From Phellopilus nigrolimitatus (lineage: Eukaryota; Basidiomycota; Agaricomycetes; Hymenochaetales; Hymenochaetaceae): DNA of 64,000 nt. This document shows, piece after piece, positions 1 through 11,697 of this stretch. The number at the start of each line of letters is the position of its first letter. Within the stretch, counting starts at the first letter, position 1. The notes under the pieces are model-generated. The model had not been told where the DNA came from. It did no database searches and saw only the letters and a list, made by a program, of their open reading frames with translations. The DNA lies in NCBI GenBank assembly GCA_021029095.1, contig JAJOHG010000052.1, positions 152,276 through 216,275 of the forward strand, written 5' to 3'. A program made the translations under genes and the position numbers.

Positions 1-59
1 TGGGAGATCGCAGTGATGTCTGCCCACTCCAGACGGTCTGCGTAGAGCGTCGAAGACAT
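1..59 (-). CDS. Probable prenyltransferase alpha subunit (RAM2-like), N-terminal fragment
   Basis: Only the first 19 codons are present; the gene runs off the left edge. The complement strand opens with ATG at position 59 and reads MSSTLYADRLEWADIT. A W-x-D-[IV]-T signature right after the start is what I associate with the alpha subunit of protein farnesyltransferase/geranylgeranyltransferase I, where the segment precedes a P-I-x-Q stretch. That enzyme prenylates CaaX proteins in the cytosol. The identification rests on this short motif alone, so it is tentative. The gene diverges from the GH5 gene, sharing about 355 bp of upstream DNA. Confidence 0.4.
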   Translation of the reverse strand, partial: MSSTLYADRLEWADITAIS

Positions 60-414
60 GGTCAACGACAAAGAAAGAGGCGAGAAAGTCTGTCTCTGGT
101 GTGCTTAGTGTTACATCTTTGTCATGCTATTGTCATATTTAGAAGGCACACCTCGTGACACAATATGTTGCTTTTCCAGTCTTGACGCGTTTGAACGCGT
201 CGCGGGTTCACTTGTGACTCTGACTTGAGTGTTATTCTACTGAACCTGAGCTCTCTTGGGAAGACAAGTCAGGCTTCATCAACTCGTTGTCCGAGCTGTC
301 TGCAGAATCTTAGTGAAAGACTTGGCGCTGAACTCAACTTGAACTTCGTCCACAGTACAGCAATAATACGTATCTTGCCACCGGTTCTCCAGCTCGTTCT
401 TTGCTCAGTGCTCA
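60..414. promoter_or_regulatory. Shared upstream region of two divergent genes
   Basis: This non-coding stretch separates the leftward gene start at 59 from the rightward GH5 start at 415. It is pyrimidine-rich near both starts. I see no clear TATA box. Short reading frames here do not resemble proteins. Confidence 0.4.
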
Positions 415-2242
415 ATGGATCGCCTCGCGGACAAAGCTCAGCGCAAAATCACAAAGCTTCTGAACAAGTTCGGTGCCCCAGGAGACAACAAAGAAAGCAA
501 CATAATCCCGCTTGAGATCGATGGCCCCATTAGCACACGAGTCGTGTACAGCTTCCGGAAACAAAGAGGAGTGAATTTAGGTGAGCTAACAGCAGCTCTG
601 AGAGCGAAGAAGACATTGAAGCCGTCTAAAGGGTCATGGTTTACGCTCGAGCGTTGGATCAGCGATGCGCCGTTCCGCCAAGCCCAGCATCCCTCGCAGA
701 GTGACTATGATGTTGCAAAGGGCCCTAACGCGAAGGAAATCCTCGAGAAGCACTGGGAGACTTGGATCACAGAAGATGACTGGATGTGGCTGTCGGAACA
801 TGGCATTAATACAGTTCGGATCCCAGTGAGCACGAGCAGAGTACGTCCTCAAAACGTCCATTTATCGCATACAGATTGGATTCTATCATGTCTGCGGAGC
901 TGACAACTCTGTTCTTGATGGAACGGACTTCGCGGACTTAGGCCATGTCTTTTCTGGTGCTTGGTCTCGAATCTTGTTTGCCATCGACTCGGCGGCAAAG
1001 CATGGAATCGGTGTCTTGATTGGTCTGTCAGCAAAAACTCAATAGAATACTTATCTTACTCGTTTACTGAAGATCTGCACGCGGCACCTGGCAAGCAGAA
1101 CGCTGACGCGCATAGCGGGCAGACGGGGCCCATCCGCTTTTTCGAGCGTGCAAACTTGGCGCGAACACAACACATCCTCTGTATTCTTGCTAAGGAGCTC
1201 TATGGCAAGGATAATGTCGTCGGGCTCCAGCTTCTCAATGAGCCGCAGGGGCATCGGGCGCTCACGGATTGGTACGTTTCTACGCTTAACGAGATCCGAC
1301 AGATTGCACCGGCGTTACCGCTGTACATCCACGATGCATGGGACACGCATAAGTATACGTCCCTTGCGGGTGGAAGGGCAGAGTCCGACTTCGTCGCTGT
1401 CGACTACCACCTGTACCGCTGCTTTACGGCCGCGGACCACAAGCTTTCCGGGGACGAACACGCGGGTGCACTTCGTGCGCATATGAGCGGCGAGCTTGCG
1501 GCCCGGGCAGGCGAATGTCGTGGGAATCTGATCGTTGGCGAGTTCAGTGCGGCACTCAATCCGGCGTCGATGCGCTCGGGTGAGCCGGGCGAACAGGACC
1601 GCCAGCGACGCGTGTTCGCACGGGCAGAACTCGAATTGTTCGAACGCCAGTGCGCCGGCTGGTTCTTCTGGACGTACAAGAAGGATGGCTGGGACGCCGG
1701 GTGGAGCTTGCGCGACACAGTCGTTGCAGAAATCATGCCTGCCTGGCATGGCGTCAGGAGAATTTTAGGCAAGATGATCGTGAATGATCCTGCGAAAAGG
1801 GATGTAGCGAAAGACAAGGCACTTCGTGAGCATACGTTTATTTTTTCATGCGGGACGAAAAGGAAGTTGTTCTAATCACCTACCCACTTCAGACGATCAT
1901 TCTACGTATTGGGACCAACAGAAGGGCCACTACGAGCATTGGCGTTTCGAAGACGGTTTTATTGAAGGATGGGAAGATGCGTATACATTCTTCTCATTTG
2001 ATCTGGGATCTGCAGTTCCAGAGCTCGGCTTCAAGGGTCAGTGGGCGAAGAGAAGGGCCCATGCGCACAGCAAAGAAAAGGGCCACAGCAAAAACATCTG
2101 GGAATTTGGTACGTTCTTCCAACATTCCTTTCCGTCGTTCCATCCACTTTTGACTTCGATGATGCTCACCATCTTATTAATAGAGCATGGATTCTCTCAA
2201 GGGGTCGACGCTGCAAAGACGGCTTTCTTGGGATCATACTGA
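415..2242 (+). CDS. GH5 family glucan 1,3-beta-glucosidase-type hydrolase
   Basis: A retaining glycoside hydrolase of the exo-beta-1,3-glucanase branch of GH5, expected to act on cell-wall or storage beta-glucan. Six exons join cleanly: 415-580, 632-825, 875-1022, 1073-1825, 1893-2108 and 2184-2242, giving about 511 residues. Family landmarks read in order: GVNLGSWFTLERW, NTVRIPIGFYH, a LIDLHAAPGKQN strand, then LLNEPQ whose Glu (about residue 226) is the expected acid/base, and IVGEFSAALNP whose Glu (about 326) is the expected nucleophile. The aromatic-rich WFFWTYK follows. The C-terminus continues past the barrel with a W/E/H-rich tail. No signal peptide is visible; the protein starts with a charged helix-like segment, so secretion is not supported by this start. 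An upstream exon could have been missed. Confidence 0.88.
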
Positions 2243-3160
2243 AGTAAAAGACTCGTTTTTGTTCCTATGGTCGAATATGACCTAGTCGGCAGCCCTTATG
2301 CCTTCACCGCGACTAGTGATGTCTGTGGAATGGTTTCAATTTTGCTGGGTCTTTAGAAAGCTATTCAATCGCAATATCCCCACGTCAATTGTGTCCGAGT
2401 TACGCTAGGTCACCATGTGCCCGACATTCGTAATGTTCGGAGCTCGTGCTGCATACTAATTGTGAATTTAGTAAAATATTTTCGCTCTGCTCTTTCTTGC
2501 CGCCTCCTGAGTCGTTCTCGGACCTGCATGGGACTTTTTCTATAATCTCGTCATGCATGGATGAGACTTTGTGTGCCTGGTGTGCCTGGTCAAATCGCGC
2601 TATACTCTTCTGAAGCTAGGGATGAACTATGGATTCGATATTCTCTGAAGATCAAGGTGGCTTTCGATTATAGATTCAAGTCTCGAATCACGAAGCGGTT
2701 CGGCGATCGTGAAATATTACTGCTTCTTCATCGAGATATTGTCTTTATGCAACTACCAGTATATTCTACAACACCTATGATGGTCCCGCTTGACCCGGAG
2801 CGCAGACTCACGAGATCGGTTCTAGTCTCACCGGCAAGAGTGCTTCTCGCCTGCTTCTCCGTCACGTACGGCAAAGCTCCCTGTCAGATGACTGAGCTCT
2901 CGGTTCAACCCCTCATCCTGGGCATTCAGAGATGTCGGTATGTAACGAATGAAGTACAGGCGGTGCACCGAGAGGAGGAACGTCGGCAGATTTTCTTCTT
3001 GTAGCCTAATGAAGAGCATCTGGAGCGCACGCAGAAATAGTCTCTTGGCTCGTGCACCAGGGCTGCTCAATTGAGTGGCGGTCGAAAAGGTTATAAGGAG
3101 CCCAGAAACCGTACCTGTCCGCCTCTCCGCACACCCTGTTTTTCTAAGCAGTCTGCAACC
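2243..3160. other. Intergenic region, GH5 to transporter
   Basis: Both flanking genes point right, so this holds the GH5 3' flank and the transporter promoter. Open frames such as 2561-3004 (+) and 2828-3211 (-) overlap on opposite strands and show no domain, so I leave them out. Confidence 0.4.
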
Positions 3161-5308
3161 ATGGGTGCCGGGGCTGTAGCTGTAGACGGCTCGACGGCTG
3201 GGTATGCTCACCTCCTTGACCCGAACAGAAAGTGGTACAATAACTGGCGGTGCGCACGATTCTTCCGTCCTCCGAGGATCCGGCTTTTCATGAGGCTAAT
3301 TTTGTCGTTAATCCGACTTCCAATAGTATTATCGCCTTGAACGGGTGGATTGTACTTTTGTGCGTCGTCTCGCTTATTCGATTCTTCTGTGTCCAAGAAG
3401 CTCTGAGGCTCTTTGCTAAATTCCTGTAATTTCAAAGTCTGATTACGTCGTCAACGAATGGCTACGATGGAAGTATGATGAACGGGCTTCAGTCACTAAC
3501 GCAATGGGAGGATGCTTTTAACCATCCGACTGGAGGCATGCTTGGTCTTCTCAACGCTATCCAGGTAAGTTGTAGATAAGTAACAGGCGCGAATGATTTG
3601 ATCTGATGTTCGGCAATTCATAGAACATAGGTTCTCTTGCCGCCTATCCATTTGCGCCATATGTGTCCGATGGCATTGGCCGTCGACCGACGGTGTTCTC
3701 CGGCGCTTTGATCATGTGTGCCGCGACGGCATTACAGACTGCCTCCCAGTCTATCGGCATGTTCATTGGAGCTCGGTAAGTCAAGAGGCTTATATCACAA
3801 TGCATACTCCAGCTTAAATTTGCTCTAGTTTTATGATTGGCTTTGGGCTGGGTTTCGCCGCGAACTCTGCGCCGATGCTTGTATCTGAGATAGCGTATCC
3901 GCCGTATCGTGCGCAGATGACATCTCTATACAATTCTCTGTGGTATTCCGGCTCGATCATGTGCGTTTATATGGAATACCTCGTTTTTTAAATTGTCTAA
4001 CATTAGGCGTGTCTTTAGTGCTGCTTGGACTACTTTCGGAAGCTTCAAAATTCCAAGGTGAGCGCTTTACCGCATTCTGCGGTATTGCTGAGCTCATTGA
4101 ATCGAACACGAAAGTTCTTGGGCCTGGAGGTTGCCTTCGTTGCTTCAGGGGTTGCCCTCAATCCTCCAAGTAACTCTCGTCTGGTTCGCACCGGAATCAC
4201 CCAGGTGGCTAGTAAGCAATGGTCGCGAGAAGCAGGCCCTCCAAACTCTAGCGTATTATCACGCCGATGGTAACGAGTACGTTCGCAATCCCTTGTTCAG
4301 ACCTACGATTTAATGACAGGTATCGATTTAGGGATGACCCGCTCGTCCAGTACGAGTACGAGGAAATCAAGGCCGCCATTGATTTCGATCGGATAGTTGC
4401 GGCGAATGTCGGGTGGAAATCTTTCCTCTCCTCACCAGGCAATCGCAAACGCGTACGCATCATTGTCGCGATCGCTTTCTTTTCGCAGTGGTCAGGGAAT
4501 GGACTCGTATCATTCTATCTCAACAAAGTCTTCGACGCAATTGGCATTGTTGACCCAACTACGCAGCTTCTCATCAACGGTATCTTGCAAATTTGGAATC
4601 TCATTGTCTCGGTTACGTCATCAATGCTTGTCGAACGTGTCGGAAGACGGCTGCTGTTTATGACATCTTGCGTTGGGATGATTATTTTCTGGACCGCACA
4701 GACAGTCTGCTTCAAACTATCGCAAAACGGCAACCTGGCGGCTGCGCACGGAACCATAGTGTTCATTTTCTTATACTATATGGCATATGAGTAAGTCGCC
4801 AACTTGCTTGATTTGACGTTCGGAAATACTCAGCAATTTCATCCATCATAGCATCGCGTTCACACCACTGATTGTCTCGTATACGGTTGAAATTCTTCCA
4901 TATCCGATTCGAGCAAAGGGATTCAACATCTTCAACTTCGTAATCTCCCTTGCGCTCATCTTCAACCAATATGTCAATCCGATTGCTCTCGAGAATTTGT
5001 CATGGCGCTACTATGCAAGTGTTTTTATCAGGTTCCTTTCATCAAACACTCATGTGTGGGCCATATAGATCGTATACGCCTGCTGGATACTCTTTGAAAC
5101 GGTATTTTGCTATATTTATATCGTCGAGACAAAGGGACGCACCCTCGAGGAGACTGCGGCCCTCTTTGACGACGTCGACGCGTCTGCACTGATCACGAAC
5201 CAGGCTGACTTGTCGGAGATTGGCACGGAGACAAAGGATCATAGCGAGAAAGCATCAGACTCTCAGGAATCTGTGATAGGGATTCACAATGTGGAGACTG
5301 TGGCTTGA
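3161..5308 (+). CDS. MFS sugar (hexose/lactose permease-like) transporter
   Basis: A 12-TM major facilitator of the sugar porter family, expected in the plasma membrane as a sugar:proton symporter. Early exons are 3161-3249, 3327-3359 and 3438-3564, then 3624-3775 and 3829 onward; at least four more introns follow. Diagnostic motifs: ITSSTNGYDGSMMNGLQ in TM1, the loop motif DGIGRRP, the PESPRWL motif, ERVGRR in the second half, and VETKGRTLEE before a hydrophilic acidic tail. The reading frame is intact through all joins I checked. It lies 0.9 kb downstream of the beta-glucanase-type gene in the same direction, so glucan breakdown plus sugar uptake is a reasonable pairing, though this is inference. 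The substrate cannot be read from sequence. Confidence 0.9.
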
Positions 5309-6755
5309 TGACTGTAACTAATTAACGATTGATGATTGCAAATGTAATTTTAGCGAATTTGATGAGCTCATATCCTTTTTATGCTCATACGATACCATTA
5401 ATCTGCTAAGTTCTCTGTTTAAGCGTCCCGAGGTTCACCCTCCCAGCCGCGAATAAATGTGAATACTGAAAGTTATCTGTAAGTATCTTGAGTCGACAGG
5501 GAAACAGTGTCATATTAATTATAACCTCTTGAACCACTCGCATAGAGCTCGTTAGGAAGAGTGAGATTACCGGAAGCCATAATGCCTGAAATATTATTAC
5601 TAAGCACACTAACATGGGGACGCTTTCAATATATGGCAACTTGCGAAGATGGACGTGTTGTTTGTACTTATATACGCGACGGCATGATTTGCGTCTATTC
5701 ATCAGCCCTGATATGAGACGCTAGACGCGTTGGATTTTCTTTTTAAGGGGAGGGGGACTTTAATCCCACTCATACGAGCAGTAATTTAGCTTGCCCGAGC
5801 AGACGGGAGATTACGACACTTTCGACACTCGCTACTTCACTTGCAATCGTTGTTTATAGTGATGTCGGGGCGGTCCTTCCTATACGCGGGTTTTCTATAG
5901 TAATATTGGATAAGAAGCTGCTACCTGGCGCCATTTGTTTTTCTCTAGATGTGCACCCCAATTTTCTTCAAGCCACTTCGCACAGCAAGAGAAAGAGCAG
6001 CAACATCTCCAGTACGACTATGTCATTGCCAAAGGCTTTGACTCTCATGCCTATAAGATTGTAATAAGCATCCCATTCGTTAAGTGTGCAGGTTCTTAAC
6101 TGAAGAATGAGCCTTATATGAAGGTTAACTAGTAAGTCATGTGCATCACCTAAAGCAGGATATACGGGCGCAGACGCACGTCATGCAGGCACTACAACCA
6201 AGCGTATATCCGATCTCACCTTTGTCGTGAAATGTTTGGAGCGCGATATCAAAAAACGTCAGTCCCCTCCGAAAACGTTTTATATGTGCATTGTCGTGCG
6301 GGTACCAGGAATCTATTGGTGCGCACTCACGTCCTTCCTAAAACCCTCGGGAGGCTGATTTTTTCCATTTCTGATACATATTATACTATGTTATGCCAAT
6401 TTCCTTCTTCCAGGCAAAGGCATAAAAAATGCTAGACGACGCAATAAACGCGTACACAGAAACTTCCTCGAAAGATGGGTACGTATGGAGGCAAGACGTG
6501 CATTTTTTTTCGAGAAATTTGTGCTGCAGATGCTGTTGTGAGTGTCCAGAATATTAAAACGATTGAAAGTCCTTGATTTTGTATTGTGATTTTCAATTGA
6601 CTATCGAATTATCGCAAATAAGCATTGGTCGCTTGCTAATTTCTGAGCTCACTGTGATGTAGACGATTATCCGAAAGCAAATATACCAACTTGATTTCGA
6701 ATATGTTTGTATCTTACAGATCATCTACAGCTACACGAGCTACAATGCCACCTTC
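5309..6755. other. Intergenic region between convergent genes
   Basis: This is the 3' flank of the transporter and of the leftward J-protein gene. It is AT-richer than the genes and contains a short G-rich run near 5748-5756. Open frames (for example 5406-5702 minus and 6232-6435 plus) have no recognisable protein. I see no repeat or RNA gene. Confidence 0.35.
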
Positions 6756-8102
6756 TCACTCGTTAGCCTCCTGCTCCCTAATTTCCTGCTCCAGCCGATT
6801 GCGTTCAGCTTGCCGTAGTCGCATCAGTGTGAGCGATTCATAATCCAGGCCCGGCAAATTCGGTGCTGTAGTCTGCGTTGTGGGTGGCTCTGGCGCAGAT
6901 GACTACACGGGAAAAGCTCCGTCAGCGAAGAACAAGGTAAAGGTTTGAGCGGGACTGGGACGCACGAATGAATCAGGGAAAGAAGAAAATGCCGAAGAAC
7001 CAGGTAATTTCGAGGCTTTCGAAAGTATCTCGGGCTCCGACTTCTGCGAGACGGTCGGTGGGGAGCTTCGTGCACTCTCCCTCTCTGTCGGAGGCTCCGC
7101 GCTTAGCCTCCCTTGCTTCTTCAGCCACTCGAGAATCGGCGGCTCTTTCCTCCCGCCCACGTCACCTCGACGCCCTCCAGCCCGCGTTCTTTCCGTCCCG
7201 CTTGCGCAAGCCGCGGCAAATGCGCCCCCGATCTGCTTAAACGGGACGAGCGCGGTACCGGACTTGGGCGGCTTTGTCGGTGCTTTCTTCGGGGGCTTAA
7301 GGGAAAGGACGATGGACGACGTGTCGATTTCGCCGAATTGTGAGAGGAGGGAGGAGAGTGCGGACGCCGTATTGAGGCTCGGACGAGAGGATAACGAGTA
7401 TTTGAGCTTTATAGTCGTATCTAGCTGTCCTGTATTCGCGGAAAGTTTTTAGTATGCATTGAAGGACCATCCGTAAAAAGCGGCGCACCAAGTGGTGGAA
7501 CATCGTCTTCCTCTTCCTCTTCATCAGCAATCTTAGCGTTGCTCTCAGCCTGTTTCTTCAGCGCCTCCTCCCCCTTCTCTTCACGCAACTTTCTTCCCGC
7601 CTCTTTGATCCGCTCGTTTTCCTGCTCACGCTCGCGGGCCTCCTTCGCTTTGCCGAGCTTCTGCTTCTTTAACGCGCGCTCGCGCTCCTCGAGTTCCTCC
7701 TGAAGGTTTTTGCGCTTTTGATCGTACTTTGAGTAGCGGGCCTTGCGCGCCTCCTTGGTGCGTACGGACGAGGTAAGGGCGAGGCGCCGGAGTGGGTCAA
7801 GTAAGAGCTCGTATGCCTGGTTGAGCTCATGAAATTTCTGGGCTAGGCGGGTTTTGTGTTAACTATGAGCACGACACGTATCTAAAATGGTTCTTACCTG
7901 CGTCCGGATTGTTTCGGTTCTTTGGAATGAAAGTTAGCCTATATATAGTCCGGTTCGTAGTTGTCTTTTGAAGGGGACATACACGGTCTGGGTGGACCTT
8001 CAGCGAAAGCTTTCTGTACGCGGACTTTATCTCCTGATCTGTTGCTTCGAGTCCGACATTGAGCAACTCGTACGGATTTGTCCCAGGCTCGTCTGTCGAC
8101 AT
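6756..8102 (-). CDS. J-domain and RRM protein, DNAJC17/Cwc23-like
   Basis: A spliceosome-associated J-protein. It starts at 8102 with a J domain: [22 protein letters not shown] (HPD present), then [12 protein letters not shown] after two introns. A long charged coiled-coil-like middle ([17 protein letters not shown]) leads to an acidic patch ([12 protein letters not shown]). A C-terminal RRM follows: [38 protein letters not shown]. The end is [10 protein letters not shown] and a tail with [16 protein letters not shown], stop at 6756-6758. J domain plus C-terminal RRM is the hallmark of DNAJC17; the yeast relative Cwc23 acts in spliceosome disassembly. One intron (6903-6965) removes an apparent in-frame stop. 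Between about 7145 and 7195 the expected strand ([11 protein letters not shown]) reads in another frame, implying two compensating single-base indels. Confidence 0.82.
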
Positions 8103-11100
8103 CCCGGAAGACAGCCGTTAATTCGGGCGAATTGAAATCGTGGTCGATGGCGAAGTGGTCGGCTAGTCACCACATCTAGAGACGCGCATGAGTCACCTGA
8201 CGCCGCTCGTGTCTTTCACTCTCCGATCACCTTGTGTCGGGATTCTCAGCGCAGAAACAACCCGCACAAACGCAGCTCGAGGTATGCGGCTGGTTCAAGT
8301 CTGTGCCAGAAAAACATGTCTTCGTCGTTGTCAGTGACGGTAGCTCATTGTGCCAGATTTGATGTGGGGCAAGCGTAACCTGGATAGGTTGCCGGTGGTC
8401 GTGTCTGCAAGCTGACCAAGCACTGTAGCCGAGATGCCGAGCCGTCAGGAAATACCAGTCCCACTTTGAGTTCCCCTTATGAAACCAGTTTTCGGGATAC
8501 AGTATTTGTGAATAGCAGATATTTTGTCTGACCGGGTGGAGATCTGAATGCAAGAAGTCCGACGATAAATACCTTTACTCCGCCACGTTCAATCTCTGAA
8601 TAATCTCTGCATAACAATGAACTTCAACGAAGAAAGGAAAGAAAGAAACATCTTGAAATTGGTTTGCTTATTTGTTGCTTTATTTACTACTTTTGCTCGT
8701 ACTTTTCGCGATTCTGAGCTTTGATGCCAAACTCCAATCGCTTGCAGTTGTTGCAATAAAAGGTAAAGGCGACAAGTCCCCGCGCTGGCACGGGCGAAAG
8801 TTAATCATCACATTTCTGCGGTCCTAATAAAAAATGCCTTGACTCGTGAAAGAAGCAAGAAGGAAGCACTCGCCTTGCGCGCACCCAGCCACGCAACACA
8901 AGGGTAGTCAGCAATGCGAGCTAGTAGCCTGCGATTCTCACAGGACCTCCTATGTCCCGTCAGGACCAACTCACCCATGCTTTGTGACTAATACTAATCG
9001 TAAAGTAGGAAGACGGGTAGCGCATAGCGCGCAGCCTGCCACACTAACGGATGAAAGATCTCAGGTCTGGGAGAAAAGGTACCAAATGAAAATAATAATA
9101 AAATTTTGATTGTGATATTTGAAAGACAAACCAGTGACAGTTATACAGTTGCTTGGCTTCATCCCGTCCGCGCCGGGAAAGACTCCGTCAAAGGACACTA
9201 TCCCCGAACCAGCATTAAAGTGTACAATTACCAGAACGAGTATAGCAATGCCGAGAACCTTGAGCGAAATGACTCCTACGGTGCATTTCAAGTTTAAGTT
9301 CGACCTTTTCAATGATCTTGCAGAACTTGTAAACGCGCCGCGTGTCGAAGCTTCAACTGCTTTGCTCCGTGCTTCTCCCGGTTGTACCGGATCGAAGCAA
9401 ATCCCGCAGCAACTGATGGAAGGCAATGAGGACAATGGCTTGGTGGCGTGCGAGGCCTCGAGCTTTCTCAACTTGCTCAGCCTTGGACGTCGGATGTAGA
9501 ATGAGGATACCTGCCGAAGTGGTTAAAAACAGTGATAAAAAGGGGAAGTCAAGAGAGCTGATCTACTAAAAAAGTGCACCGTGCGCCTGCAAATTATAGA
9601 GAGGAGTGAGAGAAAAGAAGTTTTGGGAAGGTAACGCTGCATCGACTACGATAAAGAGGATTGAAGGCATGAGAGCGGCGGACGGAGAGCGAAGCATTTG
9701 CGTAAATGCCGCTCCTGTAGAGAACGTCATGACTCATGTAAGGGCCAAAGACGTTCGGAGTTATAATGAGTCCGAACGTCGATGTAAAGACTAGTCATAT
9801 GCATGAATTTTGGACTACTAGCCATCCGTCTTGTGAAGGTTTGTGAATATTCCTTGCATATCGGAATTGACGATGTATTATTCTCACAGTAGCAATGCAT
9901 GTAGCGAGTGCGTCCAACAAACGTGGTCCATCCTTATGGTACGAGTTCCTTGAAGCCCCGTGGCTTTCAGCAAGCGTTCTGAGTCTAGTATCGGAGCACT
10001 CTTCTGTAGCTCCAAAACCGAACAAGGTGATGATCTCCCTCTCGTCAGGTGGTGCAAGAGCGCGCAGTTACCCGAAAGTCGTCCTATAACCAGGTTCCAG
10101 TTTAAGGGCGGCTTGACGGAGTTTCGACTGCTGCGATGAATTCGGCTACAGCTGCTTGCAGGAAGGAAGAAGGAAGAACACAAATTGCAATCAGAACGAG
10201 GTGCGGAAAAAGAGGATGGAACTGGCCGAGAGCGCCTAGATAACGAGTTGATTGGCCAATACGCTGATTTCTAAGCACAGACGCTCAACAGACTTTATTC
10301 AAGAAGTTCAGAACTGAGGACAGCTAATTTCCTGCCGGAATAGAATCAGCAATCGACGAGCGTACATAGTTCGTTGACCGATGACTAACCTGTAGCGCCT
10401 AGTATCTGGCCGTGCTATCGGCGTTTCAGGCGACCGGAAGACCGCCTCAAAGTAGTAACGTCCGGTTCTTTGCATCATATGCCTTTTCATGATTGAATGG
10501 CGGTCATAGGGCGCACTTCTGAAAGCGAACTTAAAGACAAAGAACCATGGGGGCACGGACTGCTCGGCAGAACCACTTCTTGGTTATAAATAGCATCATA
10601 TAAAGGGCCTTAATGGGATTTCAACCGACAATGAAAATAAAAACGTAGCAGAATTCCAAATGACCAGGAGGAGACGAATAAAAAGCGGGAGGTCAAGGCA
10701 CCACTATTAGTTTATACTTAAAGGAAAGGGCTTGTAATGGTGCAATTGGGTGTTATACTGTGGCTTGTAAACTTCGAAGCCGTCAGAGTTGAGTTCGGCA
10801 ACTCATCAATTGATTGATAAAATCCCGCAGAAGGGGTTTTGATGCATCGCAGCGACTCAAAAGGCAGGATACAAGACCAGGTAGAGTGGACACAAGGATC
10901 CAAAGGACTTGCGGTGGCACAGCAAGAGGAAATTTCCTTTTAGGGACCGCCGTGCTGTGTAAGTGTTGTTGCTTTGAAGCGGAGCGACGATTCGACGTGG
11001 CCGAGGCCCGACAGAAGTCGCAAGAACGGCACACGCCCAAGTGCCCTCCGGTACGTGAGCTGCTCTCGTCGCTGCCCCCGACGTTGAGCGAGGCTAACGG

Positions 11101-11697
11101 GTACGGCCTGCCCGCTCGATAGACGTCGAGCACGGCCATTCCATAACAGGCGCGAACTACAGTTTCACACGCGCACACCTCTACCTCCACCAACCACCAG
11201 CGTGCACGTCGTCGGTTGTCGCGACTCGTTGTTGCCAGAGAAAACAGCATCCGAGCATCGTCAGCATCGATAGGCGAATAAGAAAAAGCAAAAGTGGGAG
11301 GTCGTGGTCGTTGAAAAGGAAGGAGCAGATCGCGGTGGCCCAAAACTTGAATCTCAGTCTGAGCGGCGACGGATCGGAATTTCGTGTTTTCGGTCGGAGT
11401 ATACACGCCCAATTCATCACGTATGTCTTCCCTTCTTTTGTCCTCCGCGTGCTCGCTGCTCACCCCCGCTGCCACCATGTTTGTATTTCGCGTCCATATA
11501 ATAGTTGCTCAGCTTTCGTGCCGAGTCGGAACTCGAATTTTGCGCGTATTTTCAGTCGGAGTATACACGTCTCTTCACTGTGCGTGTCTTACCGTTTTCA
11601 TCCATGCATACATCCTGATCACCGCTGTAATGCAGAAGCACTTGAAAGTACTGTGCATCACATCGTTTTGCTCGCCCATTTTTTCAAACACCCAATC
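8103..11697. other. Gene-poor region
   Basis: I recognise no gene in these 3.6 kb. A 136-codon minus frame at 9061-9471 has one possible TM segment (VLGIAILVLVIVHF) but overlaps an equally long plus frame. A 231-codon minus frame at 10783-11478 is low in hydrophobic cores and Arg/Ser/Cys-rich, as expected from chance in GC-rich promoter DNA. The segment 11150-11697 is likely the 5' flank or leader of the transcription factor gene. Confidence 0.35.
11361..11574 (+). repeat. Two-copy imperfect direct repeat upstream of the Zn2Cys6 factor
   Basis: A roughly 50-base unit occurs at about 11361-11412 and again at about 11516-11574. Both share the core GTCGGAGTATACACG (11393-11407 and 11555-11569), each followed by a C/T-rich stretch. 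The 162-bp offset and pyrimidine-rich setting suggest a local duplication in the promoter or leader of the gene starting at 11698. Confidence 0.6.

Noticed and set aside
6903..6905. In-frame stop in the J-protein gene
   Set aside because: A 63-bp intron (6903-6965) with GTGCGT and GTGTAG ends removes it and keeps the frame.
9061..9499. Membrane protein candidate on either strand
   Set aside because: Two overlapping frames of similar length on opposite strands and only one weak hydrophobic segment; no reason to prefer either.
10783..11478. 231-codon open frame on the complement
   Set aside because: Composition is Arg/Ser/Cys-rich without domains, it overlaps long frames on the other strand, and it covers the probable promoter of the transcription factor gene.
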